Shown piece after piece: positions 1-6,033 of a DNA stretch of 12,796 nucleotides. The stretch covers positions 1 through 12,796 of the forward strand of contig JBIKVP010000057.1 of assembly GCA_044356745.1 (NCBI GenBank), read 5' to 3'. The translations under genes and the position numbers were made by a program. The DNA comes from JBIKVP01 sp044356745 (lineage in GTDB: Bacteria > Pseudomonadota > Alphaproteobacteria > Rhizobiales > Beijerinckiaceae). The notes beneath the pieces were generated by a model. That model did not search any database, was not told where the DNA came from, and was given only the letters and a program-made list of their open reading frames with translations. Within the stretch, counting starts at the first letter, position 1; every line of letters starts with the position of its first letter.

Positions 1-59
1 TCGGTGCGGTGGCGTTTCAAAAGCTCCTGACGTTGGTCTGGTTCTAAAAGCGTACCCAT
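1..59 (-). CDS. IS630-type transposase, N-terminal fragment (cut by window edge)
   Basis: Reading the minus strand from an ATG at 59 gives MGTLLEPDQRQELLKRHRT and then leaves the window. This matches the usual opening of IS630-family transposases, where a short stretch ending in a basic 'LLKRHR' precedes the helix-turn-helix. Family knowledge: these proteins bind the element ends and cut and paste the element into TA dinucleotides with a DDE/D catalytic domain, none of which is visible here. No convincing Shine-Dalgarno sequence precedes the ATG. Only 19 residues are available, so the family call rests on resemblance alone and intactness cannot be judged. Confidence 0.55.
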   Translation of the reverse strand, partial: MGTLLEPDQRQELLKRHRT

Positions 60-126
60 ACCAAATTGGAATCAAAACAACCTTAATAAAAAGATAACGC
101 CAACTCTTCACTCACGAGGGGTATAG
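1..126. mobile_element. Probable end of an IS630-family element
   Basis: The transposase start at 59 is followed outward by about 65 bp without coding potential, a normal distance from an IS630 transposase start to the element end. Around 120-126 (GGGGTATAG) there is a TA dinucleotide, which would suit IS630 TA target duplication. The other end lies outside the window, so the terminal inverted repeat cannot be paired and the exact boundary is a guess. Confidence 0.3.
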
Positions 127-200
127 TCTGACAGCACCGCCATTTATTCGCGGAAACTATTTTTCGGGCAGTTTTCTGGCTTAAGAAAAACCTCAAATTT

Positions 201-367
201 TCTGCGGCTCACGCGATTATCTCCTGACTTGAGAATACAGAAGACAGGGGCGCTTTTATTCTCAAGTACGGGTTTGAGAGCGCGTTATTATATTTTTCCG
301 TAATTGGGAAAAGTCGATACGCGAATTTTTAGTCAAGACAATCTGCGGCTTTGCGCGATTTCCTGAC
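201..367. repeat. Imperfect direct repeat, 201-228 and 342-367
   Basis: Copy 1 (201-228) and copy 2 (342-367) share three identical blocks in the same order: TCTGCGGCT, CGCGATT and TCCTGAC. They differ only by a 2-3 nt block in the middle and a 3 nt insertion (ATC). The copies are about 140 bp apart in the non-coding DNA between the IS end and the restriction endonuclease gene. They could be binding sites for one regulator or traces of a local duplication; nothing in the sequence decides this. Confidence 0.6.
227..267. repeat. 11-bp perfect inverted repeat with 19-nt spacer
   Basis: ACTTGAGAATA at 227-237 is exactly complementary to TATTCTCAAGT at 257-267. The left arm begins at the last bases of the first direct-repeat copy. 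As RNA it would form an 11-bp AT-rich stem with a 19-nt loop; no U-tract follows, so it is not a normal terminator. Position upstream of the endonuclease gene makes a dyad operator possible (inference). The stretch 127-458 otherwise holds no convincing gene. Confidence 0.6.
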
Positions 368-417
368 CATGACTGTTGCCATAGCCTACGCTGGGCGTTG
401 TCTGTAAAATGATCAGG

Positions 418-445
418 CTAACACTAGTAAGTTTGATTTTATAAT
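418..445 (+). promoter_or_regulatory. Promoter of the NotI-like endonuclease gene
   Basis: A perfect -10 TATAAT lies at 440-445, with CTAACA (4 of 6 matches to TTGACA) at 418-423 and a 16 bp spacer. The predicted start point is near 452, only about 7 nt before the ATG at 459, and there is no Shine-Dalgarno sequence. The message would thus be almost leaderless. The -35 match is modest; the -10 is clear. Confidence 0.5.
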
Positions 446-458
446 ATATTATTACTAC

Positions 459-1400
459 ATGAGAGCGATAGGTAGGAACATTGTAGAGCTTTTTGGATAT
501 CGCTCGGACGATGTTAGTTCGGCGGCTGTTGCTGCGTGGAACAGCAAGCAATGCCCCTTCACTAGCGGGGCATGCACCAAGACAAATCACAATCAGACAG
601 AAATATACGGCACATGCTCCGTTTCCAGTGGGGTGAATCAGGCAGAGGGTTCGGAGATCATCATCTGCCCCAAGCGCCTCTATGCCAACAAACATGCGCT
701 ATTCAATCATGTACTGGAATCCGCATGGCACAACCAATCCAAGTCGCTCGTCTCTGGTGGTACGCTCACCACGCTAAAAGAGAAGGCTCTTACCGTGAAA
801 AATCCTGTCGTCGCGTTTGGGCAGGGATCGGGTAAGGAAATCGCCGTCAATTCGAACGGCCAGATGAGCATGGATTGGGTTATGCAGTCTTATACCAAGA
901 GCGGCTCTGATCTTGTCGCTAATGATTTCGTCGGACTTGAAATCCAGAGCATCGACATCACCGGAAACTACCGGGACAATTGGGATGCTTATCGGCGTAT
1001 GAAGGAAGGCCAGAAAGTCGATTTTGTTCCAAGCTCTGGGCATGGCTTAAATTGGGCAAACGTGCACAAACGCCTTATTCCTCAAATCATCCGCAAGGGA
1101 AACATCTACGCAAAGATTGATCGCTGCGTCGGGTTCTATTTCATCTTGCCAGATGCCGTATACAAGAAGTTCGAAGCAGTGATCGGCAATGTACCGACCG
1201 TTGGAACTCCGAGCCGTGAAAACCTGTCAGTGATCACATTCAGGCTCGATAAGAATGTCGAAGATGGCAGCCACCGCTCGCTGGAGCTGGTGAGGCAGGT
1301 TCATTATCCTCTTGGGGACATTGCAGCTGCATTCATTGCTAACCTGTCGGAAGCCGCCCCGCTGCAACTTGATCAGAATCTACGCAATATTCTCGGCTAA
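459..1400 (+). CDS. NotI-family type II restriction endonuclease
   Basis: This 313-residue protein resembles the NotI endonuclease family, which cuts long GC-rich sites and carries a Cys4 iron site next to a PD-(D/E)XK-type nuclease core. Visible cysteines at 32, 39, 53 and 70 (CPF, ACTK, GTCSV, IICP) match the order of the NotI iron ligands. The catalytic region has D139 in MDW and E161/Q163 in LEIQSID. The 22-residue D-to-E spacing equals the spacing I recall for NotI D160/E182, and the GxY following EIQxxD also agrees. At 313 residues it is shorter than NotI (383), mostly at the C-terminus. The 3' end overlaps the convergent methyltransferase gene by 21 bp, which supports a restriction-modification pair. 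The start is chosen because the N-terminal NIVELFGYR segment aligns with NotI NFIAEFFGHR. Family assignment is strong; the recognition sequence cannot be read from the sequence. Confidence 0.87.
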   Translation: MRAIGRNIVELFGYRSDDVSSAAVAAWNSKQCPFTSGACTKTNHNQTEIYGTCSVSSGVNQAEGSEIIICPKRLYANKHALFNHVLESAWHNQSKSLVSGGTLTTLKEKALTVKNPVVAFGQGSGKEIAVNSNGQMSMDWVMQSYTKSGSDLVANDFVGLEIQSIDITGNYRDNWDAYRRMKEGQKVDFVPSSGHGLNWANVHKRLIPQIIRKGNIYAKIDRCVGFYFILPDAVYKKFEAVIGNVPTVGTPSRENLSVITFRLDKNVEDGSHRSLELVRQVHYPLGDIAAAFIANLSEAAPLQLDQNLRNILG

Positions 1401-2672
1401 AACTTTTTCGGGCAAAAGCAATTGCATCTGCGGGATATGCCATAATCTTTGTGGTTTTGCAGGTATCTCTGCATCAAGCAAGTAAGGAAAGATTGCTTCC
1501 CCTATAGCCTTAGCGAATAATGGTGGCACAGCATTGCCGACCTGCTCATACTGCTCTGTAAGTGAGCCGAAGAAACGAAACTTGTCAGGGAATGATTGGA
1601 TGCGTGCCGCTTCACGGACGCTGATTATTCTGTCCTGCTCATGGTGAATATAGGTTCCCCAGTGCGGATCGCATTTGGTTAATATTGTGCTGCCAATGCC
1701 TTCTGGATGTAAACGACCATAACGCTTGGTGTGATCAGATCTGCGTGCGCGCTTCATGCCGGTTGGAAGCAAGTCAAATGGAATGTCACGCCAAGAGCCA
1801 CCAGGAGGTATATGCGGCAGACGATCAAGATTTGCTTTTCCAAGCCCCGCCGACATATGGTTATAAATCATTTCGGCATTTTTTCGCATATACCGCTGAT
1901 AATCTGTTTCAGGCTTCTTTGTATAATGCATAACATCAGCGCCACCGCCATTTGCAATCATAGGCAGGTCGCTCAATGCCTGCGCCACGGTGACGTTTTT
2001 AGGAAGATAATCAAGTGTCTTTGCATCAATTAAAAGGCTTCTGCCAAGGTATCGTGTTGTAAAATTTGCTCTGCCTAACGCAAAGTGACTTGGTATTGGG
2101 AACATATCAACAGGATCAATTCCAATACGATTAGCGATGAATATAGTTCGCCACCGCATCTGCGGCACTCCGTAATGGGCGGCATATAAAACTCTGACTG
2201 CGGCATCATAACCAAGCTGTCGAAGACTGGCCAAAATATCACTGACAGTCTGTCCTTTTTCAAAGGAAATCATCCCAGGTACATTTTCGATCAATACGAC
2301 TTTTGGATTGAATGCTTCCACGAACTTAAGGTAATCGAGAAACAGGTGGTTTCGCTCATCTTCGGTTGATCGAACTGGCGCGTTGACGCTGAAGCCCTGA
2401 CATGGCGGCCCACCTGCAAGCAGATCTAACTCACCCTTAGCAAAGCCCAGCCGCTTTCGTATTTTTGCTGCATCGAGCGCTCGAATGTCGCCTGTCTCAA
2501 TTTCTGAATCGGTGTGATTGTTCTTGAGCGTTTCAGAATAAGCAGGCGAGATTTCGTTGGCAAACACACTTTGAAATCCAGCTTGCATTAAGCCTTCAGT
2601 AAGACCACCTGCACCAGCAAATAGATCTATACAGAGCGGATTAATTAATTTATTTTTTGTGCTAGCGATCAT
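1380..2672 (-). CDS. DNA (cytosine-5-)-methyltransferase of the NotI-like system
   Basis: A 430-residue m5C methyltransferase with the family motifs in standard order: motif I DLFAGAGG (residues 16-23, SAM binding), motif IV GGPPCQGFS (87-95, catalytic C91), motif VI ENVPG (129-133), motif VIII QMRWR (171-175), a variable target recognition region at about 200-345, motif IX REAARIQSFPD (353-363) and motif X YEQVGNAVPP (375-384). It flips a cytosine and methylates carbon 5 using SAM, protecting host sites from the partner nuclease. It faces the endonuclease gene tail to tail with overlapping 3' ends. Motif I begins almost at the N-terminus, so there is no helix-turn-helix extension of the kind some self-regulating m5C enzymes have. 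The ATG at 2672 has no clear ribosome site; an inverted repeat occupies that position. All motifs look intact, so activity is likely. Confidence 0.95.
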   Translation of the reverse strand: MIASTKNKLINPLCIDLFAGAGGLTEGLMQAGFQSVFANEISPAYSETLKNNHTDSEIETGDIRALDAAKIRKRLGFAKGELDLLAGGPPCQGFSVNAPVRSTEDERNHLFLDYLKFVEAFNPKVVLIENVPGMISFEKGQTVSDILASLRQLGYDAAVRVLYAAHYGVPQMRWRTIFIANRIGIDPVDMFPIPSHFALGRANFTTRYLGRSLLIDAKTLDYLPKNVTVAQALSDLPMIANGGGADVMHYTKKPETDYQRYMRKNAEMIYNHMSAGLGKANLDRLPHIPPGGSWRDIPFDLLPTGMKRARRSDHTKRYGRLHPEGIGSTILTKCDPHWGTYIHHEQDRIISVREAARIQSFPDKFRFFGSLTEQYEQVGNAVPPLFAKAIGEAIFPYLLDAEIPAKPQRLWHIPQMQLLLPEKVLAENIA

Positions 2673-2675
2673 ATC

Positions 2676-2698
2676 ATGACACTAACGTATGGTGTCAT
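2676..2698. promoter_or_regulatory. Operator-like inverted repeat at the methyltransferase start
   Basis: ATGACAC (2676-2682) and GTGTCAT (2692-2698) form a perfect 7-bp dyad around a 9-nt spacer. The near edge is 3 nt before the methyltransferase ATG at 2672, where the leader and ribosome site should be. A dyad of this size and spacing is typical of a dimeric helix-turn-helix repressor site. The regulator is unknown. A stem in the mRNA would also hide the initiation region, so RNA-level control is an alternative. Confidence 0.55.
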
Positions 2699-2708
2699 AA
2701 TAAGCAAT

Positions 2709-3028
2709 TTAATCATTGGCTAAAGAAGCAATGATGTGCTCCTTTCCCCTGATAATGAACTTGGGCTTATAAACATGCTCTGACGTAACGAATTCAAGTG
2801 GATCGTCGGATAATCCAAATGATCTTCCGGCACGATGCCATGTTCAAACCGCTGAACGACTTTCATGGCTGCCAGAAATACATCAACTGCAAGAGTTTGA
2901 ACGCTTCCCTCCTCATGGATAATTATTTGTGAGGGATATAACTCCTGATGCAGCCCATGAAATGGGTCTACAATCAATTTGTTTGAAAACCTTACGGAAT
3001 TCAAGGCGTAGATACCTGTAACAAGCAC
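2709..3028 (-). pseudogene. Small unknown gene or frameshifted remnant upstream of the methyltransferase
   Basis: From a GTG at 3028 the minus strand is open for 102 codons, to a stop at 2720. The first part reads like real protein (QIIIHEEGSVQTLAVDVF, then AAMKVVQRFEHG). From about 2840 onward another frame of the same strand looks more protein-like: AGRSFGLSDDPLEF, then TSEHVYKPKFIIRGKEH and IIASLAND, stopping at 2709, 36 nt before the methyltransferase ATG. That pattern suggests one gene of about 105 codons broken by a single frameshift near 2830-2850. An upstream ATG (MSEQVIN) also meets a stop in another frame, a hint of a second lesion. No family is recognised. It sits where a control or accessory gene of the restriction system could be, but has no visible helix-turn-helix. 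It could equally be a degraded fragment unrelated to the system. Confidence 0.35.
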
Positions 3029-3228
3029 GGTATGATGGTTGATGTTTATGTGTTTATGACCTGCTCACTCATTCAAGCGTTTTCACACTCCCTGCCCTCA
3101 CATTTTGCGATCACGTAACATTTTTTGTAAAAATTCAACAATCGCATCATGCTTAGGTTTTTTTTAAACCCATGGCTCTATGATGAGTTAAGTTAAGTGT
3201 TTTGTTGCGTAAAAGAGTGAGCTTCCCC

Positions 3229-3504
3229 ATGTCTGAATTACAACGCCCGCGAGTTAAATATGTGATCGGGCCTGATGGTAGTCCGTTGACGATTTCTGAT
3301 CTTCCTCCCAGCAATACCCGCCGATGGGTTATCCGTCGTAAAGCTGAAGTTGTTGCTGCTGTGCGTGGTGGCTTGTTGAGCTTAGAGGAAGCTTGCCAAC
3401 GCTACACACTGACAGTTGATGAATTGCTTGCGTGGCAATATTCGATCGATCAGCACGGCCTTGCGGGTCTGCGCACAACACGCATCCAGCATTATCGCTC
3501 ATAA
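3229..3504 (+). CDS. sciP: SciP-like CtrA inhibitor (DUF1153 family)
   Basis: This 91-residue protein is a small helical DNA-binding protein of the DUF1153/SciP family. Diagnostic stretches are VKYVIGPDGSPLT near the N-terminus, LPPSNTRRWVIRRKAEVVAA, and GGLLSLEEACQRYTLTVDEL followed by LAWQ, a trihelical helix-turn-helix-like fold. In Caulobacter, SciP binds the master regulator CtrA and represses CtrA-activated promoters in G1. The length matches the family. The ATG at 3229 is preferred over an in-frame TTG at 3202 because family members begin near MSE-x-RPRVKYV; the ribosome site is weak. It converges with the hydrolase gene, with only 14 bp between stop codons. In this context it is the clearest sign of an alphaproteobacterial host and marks where core genome resumes after the restriction island. 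Confidence 0.9.
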   Translation: MSELQRPRVKYVIGPDGSPLTISDLPPSNTRRWVIRRKAEVVAAVRGGLLSLEEACQRYTLTVDELLAWQYSIDQHGLAGLRTTRIQHYRS

Positions 3505-3518
3505 TGACTCATGCCATT

Positions 3519-4427
3519 TTATGGCGCGATGTTTGAGCAAAAATCAGCGATTGCCTGCAATGTATACGAATCCCGCAAAAGCGGTGCGTGACCTTGCCCT
3601 TCAACTGTGATGGCTTTTGCATTAGGGTGATGATCAAGCATCGCTCGCAGGGTTTGTTCTGAAAGAAGATCAGACAATGCGCCACGAATAATCATCACAG
3701 GTATGGATTTCAACCCGTCAAACATAGGCCAGATCGGTTCAGCCAGTTTGTCATGGTCAATCGACTCAAAAGGCTTCATAAGATTTGGATCATAGCTTAA
3801 CACGAGTTGCCGATTGTGTTGATGCCATGTTCCGCGAACGTAAGCACGCCAATCATCATCGTTGAACGCCGTAAAATGTCTGCCGAATGTATGCTTTGCG
3901 AGTGCAACTGCGTGATCTTCATCGTGTGGTACGTCAAGTTTTCCCACATAACTTCGAATGCGATTTAAGCCCTCAATCTCCATGATCGGGCCAATATCGT
4001 TGAGCACAGCTCCCGCAATTATCTCAGGATGCAGATGGGATAGCGCCATTGTCAGCAAACCACCACGCGATGTGCCGATGAAAATGGCGCGCTTAATCGC
4101 CATCTCTTGTAAAATAAGCAAAAGATCATCGAGTTCAGCTTTAAGGGTATAGCTTCTCCAATCTGGTGCATAGTCAGAGCGCCCTCTGCCCCGATAATCA
4201 GGCACGATCACGTTACGTGAATTGATATTATGTTGTGAGAGGGTGCGGGCGAGTGTTTCAAAATCCGTGCTGTTTCGCGCCAAGCCGTGCAAACATATTA
4301 CAGGCAAGCTCTCATCACTGGATTCAACAGCATGATAATGCCGTACATGTAACTTTAAGCCATCCGATGATGTGAAGAAAAGACTTTCAAAATCCGCATT
4401 TCCACTATGTCCACTCAATTGGCTCAT
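3519..4427 (-). CDS. Alpha/beta hydrolase
   Basis: A 302-residue alpha/beta-hydrolase fold enzyme. The oxyanion segment CLHGLARNS is at residues 45-53, the DYRGRGRSD loop at 77-85, the nucleophile elbow GTSRGG at 118-123 with Ser120, a likely acid Asp253 in GALSDLLS, and catalytic His280 in GQGHAP. A cap-like region with FNDDDWRAYVRGTW lies at about 188-201. It has no signal peptide and should be cytoplasmic. Proteins of this pattern are esterases, C-C hydrolases or lactonases; the substrate cannot be chosen from sequence. The gene is separated by 73 bp from the upstream repeat protein on the same strand and may be transcribed alone. Fold and triad are secure, function is open. Confidence 0.88.
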   Translation of the reverse strand: MSQLSGHSGNADFESLFFTSSDGLKLHVRHYHAVESSDESLPVICLHGLARNSTDFETLARTLSQHNINSRNVIVPDYRGRGRSDYAPDWRSYTLKAELDDLLLILQEMAIKRAIFIGTSRGGLLTMALSHLHPEIIAGAVLNDIGPIMEIEGLNRIRSYVGKLDVPHDEDHAVALAKHTFGRHFTAFNDDDWRAYVRGTWHQHNRQLVLSYDPNLMKPFESIDHDKLAEPIWPMFDGLKSIPVMIIRGALSDLLSEQTLRAMLDHHPNAKAITVEGQGHAPLLRDSYTLQAIADFCSNIAP

Positions 4428-4500
4428 ATCATTTTATTCCTCTTTGCTTGTGATAGCTACACAAAGAGAAGTTCAACTTTAAAGGGTAATGCGTCAAGGT

Positions 4501-5889
4501 CTAATTAGGAAGATTAAAACCTGTGTTTATTCCCGGCTGCACCAAGCCGGGTATCGTTACACCTGTCGTATTTAAACCTGTTTGCGTCAAAGGTGATTGA
4601 ATAGCTGTTGTTTGAGGAATAGCTCTTGTCATGCCCTGCTGCTGTTGATATTGCGGGAGCATTCCTAGTAAATTCACAACATTCTGAAAAGCCTGTGCGC
4701 TCCAAGTTCCACCTTGCTGCGTGCCATTCTGTTGGTCGGCCACCAAACCTGCAATCGCAACAAGATTTTGCACTGTCGGTTGGTTTTGCGTTAGAGCCGC
4801 GAAGCTGTTATAAATTTGAGTGGATTGTTGCGGATTAACCCCTAATAAGCCTGTAAAATCGGAAAATTCTGTCGGCGTAAAATATTGTCCGCGCGCCAAG
4901 ACCGTTAAAGCGCCTGAAAGCTGATCACGTGTTAATGGCGCACGTCCTCCTGTTAAGAGATTATATGTACTCGCTACAGGGTTCGCTGACGGTGTGCTAA
5001 GCTGTGTGAGTGCATTTGCCACATTTGAAAACTGCGTGGCATTCCATGTTCCCGTCGTTTGATCCCCTAATGTTAGAGCACCTTGCAAAAATTGATTGAC
5101 TGTAACTTGCCCATTTCCAGCACCGATTAATTTAGCATAGACTTCATTACTTTGCGTGCGGTTTAATCCAAAGAGAGACGTTAATTGCGCAAATGAATCA
5201 AGTGAGAATGTTCCTGTAGGCGCAAAAGGTTGAAGTGCGGCGACCAACTCTTGGGAACTGAGCTGTCCCGGTGTGCCTTCTGTGCTGGAAATCGTGTTAA
5301 ACAGTGCGGCAATATTTGGGGCTGTTGGCGTTCCCGCCACAGGACTTGTAACTGGTGTCATATTATAGCCACCACCTGCAAGATTGGCAGGATTAATAAC
5401 ACCTGTATTAATCGGCGTATTGCCGTAGATTGTGTTTGGCGCAACAGTTTGAGGAATGCCTTGGTTCAAATTAATACCCGTATTCTGCACACCAACTTGG
5501 CTCAAAGGTATTCCAGAGTTTACATTCGTATTCCCTGAAAAAACAGGAGGATACGTTCCTCCCATGGGAAAAGCGGTTCCTGTTGCAGTTGATGTCTGCC
5601 CTCCTGATCCAAGATTGACCCGCATCTGTGAGAGAGCAAGCGCAGAGTTCCCTGCGCTAAAATCAACACCGCTAACGCTACCTTGTCCAACCCCAATATT
5701 AGTCTGGTTGACTTGAGGCACGCCTGCGTATGTATAAGGCGAGTTCTGCACATAACCCGGATTCGTGCCAAGTGAGAGAGTATTGATAAACGTGCTCACA
5801 TCTGGACTTATCCCCGCACCCATTCCGATTGTTGACGGATAAGTTGCGATCGTTGATCCTGAATTATTGATCAAATTTTCAATAGACAT
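4501..5889 (-). CDS. Gly/Asn/Thr/Gln-rich protein with duplicated EF-hand-like region
   Basis: A 462-residue protein that I do not recognise. Residues 1-190 are low-complexity, rich in G, N, T, Q and P, with recurring INTG-like units (NTGIN 137-141, INTGV 160-164, later LNTTGV and INTGF near the C-terminus). Residues about 191-300 and 301-412 are an internal duplication. Each copy has four loop-like segments in which a glycine or equivalent at position 6 and a hydrophobic residue at position 8 precede an F/L helix start: loops at 203, 221, 255 and 275, and again at 312, 330, 364 and 389. The first three are exactly 109 residues apart and the fourth 114. This is the geometry of EF-hand loops, but the acidic calcium ligands are mostly replaced by T, S, G, N and Q. 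There is no signal peptide, no transmembrane segment and no cysteine, so it could be a structural or secreted protein. It lies between gor and the hydrolase on the same strand, with gaps on both sides. Confidence 0.75.
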   Translation of the reverse strand: MSIENLINNSGSTIATYPSTIGMGAGISPDVSTFINTLSLGTNPGYVQNSPYTYAGVPQVNQTNIGVGQGSVSGVDFSAGNSALALSQMRVNLGSGGQTSTATGTAFPMGGTYPPVFSGNTNVNSGIPLSQVGVQNTGINLNQGIPQTVAPNTIYGNTPINTGVINPANLAGGGYNMTPVTSPVAGTPTAPNIAALFNTISSTEGTPGQLSSQELVAALQPFAPTGTFSLDSFAQLTSLFGLNRTQSNEVYAKLIGAGNGQVTVNQFLQGALTLGDQTTGTWNATQFSNVANALTQLSTPSANPVASTYNLLTGGRAPLTRDQLSGALTVLARGQYFTPTEFSDFTGLLGVNPQQSTQIYNSFAALTQNQPTVQNLVAIAGLVADQQNGTQQGGTWSAQAFQNVVNLLGMLPQYQQQQGMTRAIPQTTAIQSPLTQTGLNTTGVTIPGLVQPGINTGFNLPN

Positions 5890-6033
5890 GTCTAAGCCCT
5901 ACACTTTCATTTAAGAAATGTACGACAAGCCTCTTAACCTGAACATATAAAGAGATTTTTAAGCTTAATATTGGCTGTTAATTTGCTTTTTACGCGCGAA
6001 CCAAGCTGGCAAAAGTAGTGCAGCAGTATGAAA

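Noticed and set aside
333..695. 120-codon minus-strand ORF opposite the nuclease start
   Set aside because: It overlaps the well-supported nuclease reading frame and its promoter, and its translation resembles no family; it is a shadow frame.
3040..3228. CtrA binding site (TTAA-N7-TTAA) before sciP
   Set aside because: TTAA words occur, but none at 7-nt spacing; TTAAGTTAAG near 3187 has the wrong geometry.
3490..3525. Hairpins CATTAT-CGCTC-ATAATG and GCCAT-TTT-ATGGC between sciP and the hydrolase gene
   Set aside because: Both stems are short (5-6 bp), with no T-run on either side, so they do not support a bidirectional terminator call.
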